From Anaerolineae bacterium (GTDB lineage Bacteria > Chloroflexota > Anaerolineae > Aggregatilineales > UBA3940), in the NCBI GenBank assembly GCA_016926255.1, contig JAFGOY010000028.1:23781-87780 (forward strand): a stretch of DNA of 64,000 nt, read 5' to 3'. Within the stretch, counting starts at the first letter, position 1. Each line of letters starts with the position of its first letter. Below, piece after piece: positions 55,618 to 64,000 of the stretch. The notes under the pieces were generated by a model. It saw only the letters and a program-made list of their open reading frames with translations. It was not told where the DNA came from and ran no database searches. The position numbers and the translations under genes are program-made.

Positions 55618-56631
55618 TCATTCGGTTTCTTCGGCCAAATTGGAATCAATCGCCGGGGTGTGGCCGAGGAGTGGTTCTTCGCGCCAGCGGCGGCGAAGAT
55701 CACGCCAATCGATGACCCGCCGCTGCTGGATAATCCCGCGCTTCGGCAGCATCTTCCCAAACAGGGGCATCGACTTCAACAGCGCCCACAGCGAGTCGCG
55801 CTCCCTGGCCAGCATATAGGCCCAGATCGCCGCCTCGTACGGGGCGATAAACCACAGGTCGGCCAGCAGATGTGGCAGGCGGTCGTTCTTGAGCATCAAC
55901 AGGTAGCGATTGCGCACCGCGTGGATTCTGACTTCGGGCGGGATGTCTGCCCGGTTCCCCGGTCGAAACGTACGCACATGACGGGCGCGGGCTTCCGGAA
56001 CAAGGGCCGATGTCCAGCCCCTTAGCTGCGCCCGCCAGTTGATGTCGATATCTTCTTTGTGGATGAAGAAATCTTCGTCGAAGATTTCGCCGTCGACGGC
56101 GATGTCTTCCAGCATAGCGCGCCGGTAGACGGCGGCGGCACCGTCCGGGCCGAAAATCGGGGCGACCCCATTCGGGACACTGTCGACGGGCGCGCCATCG
56201 AAGCGCAGGCCCTGCCGACGGCTGCGCCGCATGTAGGTTCCCGCACTGTCAACAATGGACGTGTCATCGTCCAGATCATCGACCCGGAGGATCAGGCCCA
56301 TCGCCGAGCCGCAGCGCGGGTCGGAATCAAGAAGCGCCTGGATACGGCGCAGGTAGCCGGGTTCAAGGCGCACATCCGGGTTCAGCGTCAGGACATAGGG
56401 GGAGGTCGTCAGTTCAAGGGCCTGGTTATGCGCCGCCGCATAGCCGGTGTTCTCCACGTTGACGGTCACATCAAAGCCAGCCGCGAGAATCATCGACACC
56501 GTTTCGTCAGATGAGGCATTGTCGATGATGCATAGATCGAATGCGACATCAAGCTGGTGGCTCACCGACTCCAGACAGGTCTGAATGGTGCGCGCGCTGT
56601 TGTGAGTCACGATCTGAATGGAGAAGCTCAA
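55618..56631 (-). CDS. Family-2 glycosyltransferase
   Basis: FSIQIVTHNSARTIQTCLESV, LCIIDNASSDETV, NTGYAAAHNQAL, LTLNPDVRLEPGYL, FIHKEDIDINWRAQLRGW. TTG start at 56631 preferred over ORF-track 56793. Confidence 0.88.
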   Translation of the reverse strand: MSFSIQIVTHNSARTIQTCLESVSHQLDVAFDLCIIDNASSDETVSMILAAGFDVTVNVENTGYAAAHNQALELTTSPYVLTLNPDVRLEPGYLRRIQALLDSDPRCGSAMGLILRVDDLDDDTSIVDSAGTYMRRSRRQGLRFDGAPVDSVPNGVAPIFGPDGAAAVYRRAMLEDIAVDGEIFDEDFFIHKEDIDINWRAQLRGWTSALVPEARARHVRTFRPGNRADIPPEVRIHAVRNRYLLMLKNDRLPHLLADLWFIAPYEAAIWAYMLARERDSLWALLKSMPLFGKMLPKRGIIQQRRVIDWRDLRRRWREEPLLGHTPAIDSNLAEETE

Positions 56632-56674
56632 AAGATGCCCCTGCTGTGACGATCGCCTACTATCTCCCGTGCCT

Positions 56675-57634
56675 CTACTCGACAACAGTGAGGGTCGATA
56701 CCGGCACCGGCAGCTCGACAGTTCCCGTCCAGACCCACCCCTCGATCCCGGAATCCGGCTCGTGGCAGTAGAGCCAATCGCTGCCCCTGTCACGCCCCAT
56801 GACCAGAATCGATGTATTTACATGCAGGCGTGCCAGAATACTGCTATCAAAGGAATTCGCGCTATACATGAACGTCATCACCTGAACGGTGCCGACGACG
56901 GGTTCGGACGGGGCCGGGGTTGGCGAATACACCGTCTCGGTCAGCAAAAGCGGGGTCGGGATGACTTCGGCAGGAGATGGCGTGGGACCGGCCTCGACTG
57001 TGACAGGCGCCTCTTCTTCTTCGACAACCGGCAGGGGATCGGGGTGGCGGTAATGCGGGATCAGGCCCCAGGCGTTGACCGGCCAGTAGATCAACCAGGC
57101 TTTGCCGATGATAGTTTCCTTGTTGACCGGCCCCCAGGTTCGTGAATCACGCGAGGGCAGGCGATTATCACCCATGACAAAGACCTTATCATCCGGCACA
57201 GTCCAGGTACGGTCATCAAAGGACGGCCCGCTGGCTTCCAGATAGGGTTCGTCAAGCCGCACGCCGTCGATATAAACCGTATCATTCCGGACAGCCACCT
57301 CTTCGCCGGGCAGGGCAATCACGCGCTTGACCAGCACGGTCGACAGGTCTTCCGGCGAACGGAGGACAACAATATCCCCGCGACGAGGCATCCCAAACCA
57401 GTAAGCAGCACGGCTGGCAAGGACCTGCTGACCATCCAACACCGTCGGCTCCATACTGGAGCCGCTGGCTTCATAAGGGGGGATAAAGATCGCGATCCCC
57501 GCCCACACGAGCAGGGCCAGCAGGACTGTCTCCAGCACCTCGCGCAGCAGCGGGCGGATACGTCCCCATAAACCAGGGACGTCGTTCACCTGCTCTCCTG
57601 TATCGACTTCAGGTTGTTGTATTTCACTGTTCAT
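56675..57634 (-). CDS. lepB: Signal peptidase I with C-terminal SH3-like extension
   Basis: SGSSMEPTVLDGQQVLASR, PRRGDIVVLRSPEDLSTVLVKRVIALPGE, FVMGDNRLPSRDSRTWGPV; C-term VQVMTFMYSANSFDSSILARLHVN...GWVWTG. Confidence 0.92.
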   Translation of the reverse strand: MNSEIQQPEVDTGEQVNDVPGLWGRIRPLLREVLETVLLALLVWAGIAIFIPPYEASGSSMEPTVLDGQQVLASRAAYWFGMPRRGDIVVLRSPEDLSTVLVKRVIALPGEEVAVRNDTVYIDGVRLDEPYLEASGPSFDDRTWTVPDDKVFVMGDNRLPSRDSRTWGPVNKETIIGKAWLIYWPVNAWGLIPHYRHPDPLPVVEEEEAPVTVEAGPTPSPAEVIPTPLLLTETVYSPTPAPSEPVVGTVQVMTFMYSANSFDSSILARLHVNTSILVMGRDRGSDWLYCHEPDSGIEGWVWTGTVELPVPVSTLTVVE

Positions 57635-57733
57635 GTGTATTCTTCGTCAGGTCCGTTTTGACTTTCTAATCTATGGTTAAACCTGTCGAGCGGAATGCCT
57701 GCCAACCGCCTGATTGGTGGAACCGAACCTCTC

Positions 57734-60217
57734 TCACGGCTGCTCGATCACCAGAAAATCCGATACGGGAAACTCGAGGGCCAGCGCTTCACCCCACACC
57801 CAGCCCTCGGCGTCACCCACATCGGTGCGGCAGTAGAGCCACTCGCCATTTATCTCGCTCCCCACAATCACAACCGACGATCCCGGATAAAGCCGGGCCA
57901 GGATATTCCCACCAAAATTGGGTCGGCTGTAAACAAAGGTCATGACCTCGACCGTCGTATCGACATTGGTGACCGGCGTCGGCGTATAGGTGGGCGTTGC
58001 GGTAGGGGTCAGGGTGGGCGTCGGGGTCAGGGTCGGTATCGTGGTCAACTCGATCACGTTGTAAGGCCCCTGGGTGAGTTCAAAACGCGGCGTGGCAGTC
58101 GCCACCAGGGTGCCCTGATCCGGAAGCGGGTAACGCACATCCTCATCCAGTTCTGCTTGAAGGGCATCGGTGAGAACTATATCGAACGAGATTTCTATAT
58201 CTTGAGCGAGCAGCCCCTGGAAGTGGAGGGTCTCCTGATCGCTGTATAACGGTTCCGGCGAGACATTGGCGATTCCGACCCCCGGCGGCAGATCGATAGT
58301 GACCGTGTACGGGTAAGGACGCACCCCTGCCTGTTTGTAGATCGTGAGGCTGTAATGGAGCAGGTTTGGCTGCGGCTGGGAAAATATGCGATAGGGTTCA
58401 AGGCGGTAGACAAATGGGGCACGAACCAGTTCGCCGGGCGATACGACCATCAAGCCGCCAAAAACCTCTTTCTGACGCTCGTCGGTGATGGCCTGCACTT
58501 TGCCCGCTCCAGGATTGTCTTTATAGGTATAGTTCGAGGGAAAAGTGAAGTACGGTGGACTCAGGAGCGCACTGTCTTCCGGCAGATAGAGGCGCACATA
58601 ATCGGCATAGCAATCATCGGCCCGTTCGGCATAGGTATCAAAGACAAGGTCTTCCTCGATAGGGCATATCTTTCCAGGGCCAAGCCCGGCGCTATGATTC
58701 GTGTAATAGACGTTCAGCATACTGTAGGGCCGAGACAGGTCTTCCAGGTTGAGGTGATAGGCCAGCAGCCGCTCGATGTTGAGATCGGTTTTGTTGAAGC
58801 CCATATTAGTATCGACCAGCAGGATGAAATCCCCGTCGCCTTCCGGCACGGTGCCATCCCATCCCAGCTTTTCGATCATCAACTGGATCGATGGGTTGGT
58901 CGAATACAACATCAGGTCGCGGCGCAGGGCGAGCGCATTACTTACTGAAAAGTAATCATAGAGCAGCGAAGGATCACGAACATTCATAAAGTGATCGATA
59001 AACAGCGGCCCCAGCTCCCCGATGAAGGCTTTCCGGTAATCCTCGACCTGCGTCTCCGCCTCGGCCTGCTGGTACTCGACCCAGCTTTCCTGGAAGAAGG
59101 AGATGACCGTGTTAGAATCGACCACAGTGCCATCGGCCAGAGTCAGCGGGCCGGTGACGATCATCAAATCCTGGATGGTGTACTGGTTGATGGCAACCAC
59201 TGTGTCGATGGGAACGCCCCTACCCAGCGCATAGAGTTCCGAGGCTTTAGCCGCCGCAGTCGGGAAATCCGGCGACCAGTTCGCATCGCGGAAGAGCCAG
59301 CGGTAGACCTCCATGTATTGGGGCATGGGATCGGGAGATGCCTGGTAGATGACCTCCTCACGGTCGATCTCAGGACTCATACTGTTCAAGATCGTGATGT
59401 CGCCGATTTTGCCGTGATCGATCACGACGTAGGCACTCGACGTAATAAAGCCCCCGGATGGACGCAGTTCGTCCGCGTTCTGGATCAGCACCAGGATATG
59501 CTGCGGTTCGTCCATACCGAGCAGATCAGGGGCGGCCATGGCAGCGGCAATCCCACCATCGAGCACCTGCAAGCCGCGCCCCATCAAATACACCACGCGC
59601 TGCAATTTCGGATGCAGCGTGGTCGGCGATCCGATCAGACGGTAGCTGAACTGCGCCTGCACCAGCTCCGACCGGGCCGATACGAGCGCGGGCTGGGCCG
59701 ATACAACGCTCTCCGCAACCAGAGCCAGCATATCGACATCCGATTCGTCTTCGCTGACCAACTGCTTGATCAGCGGGCTGAAACCCTCGTCCATATCGAC
59801 GACGGCGTTCAGCATCGAGTGGGCCGTATCCAGCGTATACACCCCGGCGACCAGATCGTCGCCAACCAGCGGCATCCACTTGAGCGAGGTCAACAGGCCA
59901 TGAAAGGGCCGCATCACGTGCTGGAGTCTTCCAGTCAGGTCATGGATGTGATAGATATCGGCCCGCAGGCTCTCGATACCGTCCGGCGTCAGGCCCTCGT
60001 CGAGAAGGACTTTAGCTTCCTGCTCGACGGCATCGACCGCGGCCTTCAATCGATAGCCCAGGATACCAATCCGAACACCCTGTACCAGAACGAAAAGCAG
60101 CACGACCGCCAGCAGCACCAGCAGACTCGCCCGGACGGGACTTCCCTGCACCCAGCGGTGTTCGAGCACGGGCCTCGTGATCTTCGCTATCCATGTTTTG
60201 ATCGGCACAAAATTCAT
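57734..60217 (-). CDS. DUF4012-type membrane protein with C-terminal SH3-like domain
   Basis: DEPQHILVLIQNADELRPSGGFITSSAYVVIDHGKIGDITILNS; NWSPDFPTAAAKASELYALG; C-term SH3-like tail similar to the adjacent signal peptidase. Confidence 0.85.
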   Translation of the reverse strand: MNFVPIKTWIAKITRPVLEHRWVQGSPVRASLLVLLAVVLLFVLVQGVRIGILGYRLKAAVDAVEQEAKVLLDEGLTPDGIESLRADIYHIHDLTGRLQHVMRPFHGLLTSLKWMPLVGDDLVAGVYTLDTAHSMLNAVVDMDEGFSPLIKQLVSEDESDVDMLALVAESVVSAQPALVSARSELVQAQFSYRLIGSPTTLHPKLQRVVYLMGRGLQVLDGGIAAAMAAPDLLGMDEPQHILVLIQNADELRPSGGFITSSAYVVIDHGKIGDITILNSMSPEIDREEVIYQASPDPMPQYMEVYRWLFRDANWSPDFPTAAAKASELYALGRGVPIDTVVAINQYTIQDLMIVTGPLTLADGTVVDSNTVISFFQESWVEYQQAEAETQVEDYRKAFIGELGPLFIDHFMNVRDPSLLYDYFSVSNALALRRDLMLYSTNPSIQLMIEKLGWDGTVPEGDGDFILLVDTNMGFNKTDLNIERLLAYHLNLEDLSRPYSMLNVYYTNHSAGLGPGKICPIEEDLVFDTYAERADDCYADYVRLYLPEDSALLSPPYFTFPSNYTYKDNPGAGKVQAITDERQKEVFGGLMVVSPGELVRAPFVYRLEPYRIFSQPQPNLLHYSLTIYKQAGVRPYPYTVTIDLPPGVGIANVSPEPLYSDQETLHFQGLLAQDIEISFDIVLTDALQAELDEDVRYPLPDQGTLVATATPRFELTQGPYNVIELTTIPTLTPTPTLTPTATPTYTPTPVTNVDTTVEVMTFVYSRPNFGGNILARLYPGSSVVIVGSEINGEWLYCRTDVGDAEGWVWGEALALEFPVSDFLVIEQP

Positions 60218-60235
60218 AGGTTCTCCGGGCCTGGA

Positions 60236-61816
60236 TTACTGATCGTTATCATCCCTTGTGGGGCGCTCGACAAGCCGGTAGGCCATACCGTTCTCCATGA
60301 CCTCCACGTGGTAGCCCGTTGGCAGGTTTGGATTGTAACTGAAAATCACGGGCGTATCATCCGGCAGCCGGTCGATCATCTCCAGCGTGTTCTGCACATC
60401 CTGCAAATCCAGGGCGATCTTTCTGCGCTCAGCCAATACCCTCGACAGATCGGCACGATACCATTCAAGCCACAATGTCCACTCATTGACCGGGACAATA
60501 TCGTCGCGCCGGACGCTGACCAACACCGCGTAGCGTACGGAAAACGCTTCGGCGTTGCCATTGCTAAAAATAACACTTCCCTCCGGTGCATCTTCCACGA
60601 CCGTCCGACCAAAGGCATCGGCGGCGGTGGTTGCCGTGCGCACCTCCCTGCCCCCCCGATAGACCAGTGGGAGAACGAGGACGAGCACGGCCACACCATA
60701 GAGAACCCCATACCATACCGGATGTTTAACCCGGTTCCTGAGTCCCTGATGCACAACCAGATACCAACCTACCCCGGCCATTGTCCAGCAAACGATCAGT
60801 GCCGGGTAAAGATAAGGCAGGATATCGGCAGAAAAATAACTCGAAGTCAGCGCCAGGTCAACAAGAACCAGCATGCCGCCGATCACTGCCAGGGGGCGAT
60901 TCGAATCCCAGAGCAGGGAAGCGCCCACCCCGGCGCAGATCACGCCCGGCACGCCGATCTGCTCGACAAGCACGCGAACCAGCGAGGCAAGGCGGGCGAG
61001 ATTCAACCCGGCACGCCAGTCGACGCGGTCGGCGTAGACTTCGGCCCGCAGCACGGAGATCAGCCTGTCAAGCGACCGCGGATCGCCCCAGTTGCTGATC
61101 GGCACCGCACCTGCCCGCAGCGGCAGGTAAGCAAAGACCAGCAGGCCGAGCAGGAATCCCGGTATCAGCAGCAGGGTGCCGGGCGACAGGAACCGCTTAT
61201 AGTCCCTGATTACCAGATAAAGCAGACAGGTCCCGGCCATCAACCCCGTCATGTAGTGGCTGCCCAACCCCAGCCCGGCGGCGGCGGCCAGAAACACGAG
61301 TCGACGGGTGAACGCGGCGGATGTTGGAGATCGATCAGCCCAGAGCGCCAGGGCCAGCAGCACGACACACCACAGGGCAGCCAGGGTGTAGACCTCGACG
61401 ATCACCGCCTGTGTCCAGACGAGCGCGGTGCAGCCCAGGCCAAGCGCCGCCAGCGCCCCGGCCAGGTACGCGCTGTCATCGGCTTTGAGATGCGAATCGC
61501 GCTGGAGCATTTTCGACACCATACCGGCAAGCAACGCCGTCGCCCCCGCCGCACAGACGGCAGAGAAAATATTCAGGCGATAGGCAAAAGACTTGAGGGG
61601 GATGAGCCAGACGCTTTGCGCCAGGAGCAGATAGGTCGGGTAGCCAGGGGGATGCACCAGCCCCCGCGTATAGACTGCCGAGGCCAATTCGCCGCCATCG
61701 GAACCGCCGAGGTCAGCCGTCAGGCCCTGGGGCATGGTGAGCAGGTAGAGCAGGAAAATACAGATGCCCGCGACAGCAGGCATATAGCGTCGGACTGTGC
61801 GAACGTTTTGCATCAC
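60236..61816 (-). CDS. DUF2723/TMEM260-like multi-TM protein (putative glycosyltransferase fold)
   Basis: LYLLTMPQGLTADLGGSDGGELASAVYTRGLVHPPGYPTYLLLAQSVWLIPL; many TMs. Confidence 0.85.
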   Translation of the reverse strand: MMQNVRTVRRYMPAVAGICIFLLYLLTMPQGLTADLGGSDGGELASAVYTRGLVHPPGYPTYLLLAQSVWLIPLKSFAYRLNIFSAVCAAGATALLAGMVSKMLQRDSHLKADDSAYLAGALAALGLGCTALVWTQAVIVEVYTLAALWCVVLLALALWADRSPTSAAFTRRLVFLAAAAGLGLGSHYMTGLMAGTCLLYLVIRDYKRFLSPGTLLLIPGFLLGLLVFAYLPLRAGAVPISNWGDPRSLDRLISVLRAEVYADRVDWRAGLNLARLASLVRVLVEQIGVPGVICAGVGASLLWDSNRPLAVIGGMLVLVDLALTSSYFSADILPYLYPALIVCWTMAGVGWYLVVHQGLRNRVKHPVWYGVLYGVAVLVLVLPLVYRGGREVRTATTAADAFGRTVVEDAPEGSVIFSNGNAEAFSVRYAVLVSVRRDDIVPVNEWTLWLEWYRADLSRVLAERRKIALDLQDVQNTLEMIDRLPDDTPVIFSYNPNLPTGYHVEVMENGMAYRLVERPTRDDNDQ

Positions 61817-62502
61817 TCAACCGGGAACGCGACGACGATAAACCGCGCCGAGCATTCGTCGAGCGGATGGCAGGTCATCAGGGTCAGACGCATTGAGTCG
61901 TCACCTTCAACGTACGCCATCAACCTGTCAGCCGCCCCTGCCTCGCCGAGCTCCACGATCTCAACTTCGGCGACTTTATAAGTATACTCGTCGCCATACT
62001 GGTCGGTGAGCAGAATCGCATCGCCGCGCTCGACGTCGACCAGGCCCCGGAAGACCAGCGCCGGGTATTCGCGGTTGTGTCCGACGATCAACACCGTGCC
62101 GTCTTCTTCCAGTACAGCCGAGTCATACCAGTAGCCTGCGGTATAGTCAGGTGGAACGAGCAAACCTTCCTCATTGGGAATGATATGCACCACCTCGACG
62201 TCGACCCCCCGCTCCGGAATCTCGATATACACCGGGCGGCGCGGTTCCGCGCCGGGTGTCGGCGTTGGAATGAACTCCAGCATCTGGTCAAGGTCTGGGA
62301 GGCGCGTCGGGACGAAGTCAGGACGATTTGAGCTATCGGGGAGGGACAGGGTTGCGGGTAATTCCACATGACGCTGCGCGTTGACCCGCAGAACGCCAAG
62401 CACCAACCCAACAGCGACAACGGTAACAACGAAGACCAGGATGGGCAGCTGTGGGCGGATTGAGCGATTCAGTTGCGACCTCCTGAGCAAGAACGAAAAC
62501 AA
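61813..62502 (-). CDS. Sortase-family transpeptidase
   Basis: VLIVGHNREYPALVFRGLVDVERGDAILLTDQYGDEYTYKVAEVEIV; catalytic LTLMTCHP...SARFIVVAF. Start uncertain (TTG 62502, or CTG 62472 preceded by AGGAGGT). Confidence 0.88.
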   Translation of the reverse strand: MFSFLLRRSQLNRSIRPQLPILVFVVTVVAVGLVLGVLRVNAQRHVELPATLSLPDSSNRPDFVPTRLPDLDQMLEFIPTPTPGAEPRRPVYIEIPERGVDVEVVHIIPNEEGLLVPPDYTAGYWYDSAVLEEDGTVLIVGHNREYPALVFRGLVDVERGDAILLTDQYGDEYTYKVAEVEIVELGEAGAADRLMAYVEGDDSMRLTLMTCHPLDECSARFIVVAFPVE

Positions 62503-62526
62503 CGCGGCTTCAAAGCCGCGTTGTTT
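62497..62526 (-). terminator. Hairpin between Cys-rich secreted protein gene and sortase
   Basis: AAACAACGCGGCT-tcaa-AGCCGCGTTGTTT, 13-bp stem followed on the minus strand by TCG-TTC; overlaps the listed sortase ORF start. Confidence 0.5.
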
Positions 62527-62551
62527 GTTGGAGAAAGATTAACGTAAAGAA

Positions 62552-62956
62552 TTATTCGCCAATTACAGGCGCAACCAGAGCAGCTGCGCCAGGGGTGAAG
62601 AGAGCGCAGGTTCCGTGCTGTTCTGAGACGAATGAGGCCACGCCATCTGCGCAGGACACATTCTTGACAGTGTTGACAACCCACTGACCCTCAGAGTTCA
62701 CACACATGACATCTACAGGGCACGAGGCGCCAACCGGCAATGCCCAGGTCTTCGGGCCATGTCCGCCGACATCGAAGCAGTCCAGCATTGTAGTGCCCTC
62801 GGGAGCCGGGGGACATACATAACCGACGGGGTATGCGCTTGGCGGAAGATGATCGGTCTGGGCGAACGCACTCATAAATACGCCACCGACCAGAGCAATC
62901 ACCAGCATCGTGCCAATGAGTAGTCCTGCGCGGACCGTTACCTTAGAAATCTTCAT
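62552..62956 (-). CDS. Small secreted six-cysteine protein, unknown function
   Basis: Signal peptide MKISKVTVRAGLLIGTMLVIALVGGVFMSAFAQ; mature region with 6 Cys. Confidence 0.65.
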   Translation of the reverse strand: MKISKVTVRAGLLIGTMLVIALVGGVFMSAFAQTDHLPPSAYPVGYVCPPAPEGTTMLDCFDVGGHGPKTWALPVGASCPVDVMCVNSEGQWVVNTVKNVSCADGVASFVSEQHGTCALFTPGAAALVAPVIGE

Positions 62957-63091
62957 AATCTTCGTCCCTTTCCCACGTGGATTAACAGGGCTTTCGCCGA
63001 CATAAAAACATGTTTTTAGCTTCTATCATTATAAGTATTATATTTATTATGTCAAGGAAAATTCTGTTAAACATATAACAAAGTCATAAAT

Positions 63092-64000
63092 ATGACCATC
63101 TACGTCGGAATTGTAACTTATAACAGCCTGCCTGACCTGCCCGCCTGCATCGAGAGTCTGCGCGGGCAGCAGACCAACCTATCGATCACCATTCTCGACA
63201 ACGCCTCGACCGACGGAACGCCGGATTGGGTCGCGCAATATGCCCCCGACTGCCGGTTGATCCGCAGCGAGATCAACTGCGGCTATGGGGTTGGGCACAA
63301 CCGCATTCTGGAAACCCTAGCCCTCGCCCCCGGCGATTTTTACCTGGCGCTTAACCCGGATGTCGTCCTCACGCCGACGTATATCACGACCCTGGCGGCG
63401 GCGTTACAGGATCAGCAGGCAGACTGGGGCACCGGGAAGCTTATGCTGCCCGGCGGCGATGGTCGGCTCTACAGCGCAGGCCATGCCCTGCTCCGCAGCG
63501 GATACGCGCTCAATATCGGCTATGGGCTGCCCAGCGACCCGGCACTGAGCCAGTCACGCGAGGTCTTTGGCGCACCGGGCGCGGCCCTGCTCCTCAGCCA
63601 CACGCTGATCGAGGCCCTTACACCGGGGGGAAATCTCTTCGACCCGGACTTCTTCCTGTATGGGGAGGACATCGACCTTGACTGGCGCGCCCGCCACCGG
63701 GGATTCCGCTGCTGGTACGAGGCTGAAGCCGCCGCCACCCATCGCGGCAGCGCCCCCGCCGAGACTCTGCGCGTCCATGCACTGGGCAATCGCTACCTGG
63801 CGGTGATCAAGAATGCACATCTCCTCCCCCTGCTAACGTTCAACCTGCCGCTGATATGCCTGCACTGCGCGGCCCGGCTGATCGTCTCGCCCCGGTATGG
63901 GTGGCATCTCGTTACCCACCTGGCGCGCCTCGGCCCCCGGATGTGGCGCAAGCGTCCATCGACGATGCTGCCGCGCCGGTCGATGCGCCGGTGGTTCCGC
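63092..64000 (+). CDS. Family-2 glycosyltransferase (3' end outside window)
   Basis: Frame open from ATG 63092 to window end: MTIYVGIVTYNSLPDLPACIESL, ITILDNASTDGTPDW, LNPDVVLTPTYI, FLYGEDIDLDWRARHRGFRCWYE. Absent from the ORF track because no stop is in the window. Confidence 0.88.
   Translation, partial: MTIYVGIVTYNSLPDLPACIESLRGQQTNLSITILDNASTDGTPDWVAQYAPDCRLIRSEINCGYGVGHNRILETLALAPGDFYLALNPDVVLTPTYITTLAAALQDQQADWGTGKLMLPGGDGRLYSAGHALLRSGYALNIGYGLPSDPALSQSREVFGAPGAALLLSHTLIEALTPGGNLFDPDFFLYGEDIDLDWRARHRGFRCWYEAEAAATHRGSAPAETLRVHALGNRYLAVIKNAHLLPLLTFNLPLICLHCAARLIVSPRYGWHLVTHLARLGPRMWRKRPSTMLPRRSMRRWFR

Noticed and set aside
60376-60756. ORF starting MCIRDS, resembling a translated Nextera adapter
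   Set aside because: The DNA here (ATGCATCAGGGACTCAGG-like) is not the adapter sequence and lies inside a continuous DUF2723 frame; coincidence.
58991-61981. 996-aa plus-strand ORF
   Set aside because: Runs antisense across three well-supported minus-strand genes and their boundary; composition rich in H/Q/R with no domain motifs.
1-64000. CRISPR arrays, tRNA/rRNA genes, intact IS elements or integrases
   Set aside because: Looked for regularly spaced repeats, cloverleaf/CCA-like patterns and transposase motifs; none found by eye. A tRNAscan/Infernal run would be needed to exclude divergent tRNAs.

Overview
This 64-kb, GC-rich bacterial window is probably from a Chloroflexota-like genome; that placement is inferred from gene content only. 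It has no rRNA, tRNA, CRISPR array or intact transposon that I could recognise. It is dominated by signal transduction: at least 7 histidine-kinase or CheA proteins and 10 stand-alone response regulators, 7 of them receiver-only. It includes a Pil-Chp/Pix-like chemosensory cluster (about 23.1-32.9 kb). Other blocks are: (i) a cell-surface clostripain-like (C11) lipoprotein; (ii) a MacB/FtsX-type ABC module with a COG1361/CARDB-like protein, Yip1 protein, lipoprotein, repeat protein and OmpR/HK pair (34.1-44.0 kb); (iii) a pst-phoU operon with two unequal PstB ATPases (44.4-49.4 kb); (iv) a thioredoxin/CcdA pair; (v) a CHAT-protease/TM/coiled-coil/WD40 protein (52.1-55.5 kb) abutting a tiny RHS remnant; (vi) a cell-surface cluster with glycosyltransferases, signal peptidase I, DUF4012, DUF2723, sortase and a Cys-rich secreted protein (55.6-64 kb). 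The observations most worth a second look are: the PstB pair, whose substitutions all map to one composite ATP site; recurrent Gly/Met-rich tracts across adjacent genes of the MacB-like cluster; the CHAT-WD40 protein without a STAND NTPase; a shared SH3-like tail on signal peptidase and DUF4012; and several families of intergenic palindromic elements with compensatory stem changes. All family assignments are by eye from motifs; no searches were run.
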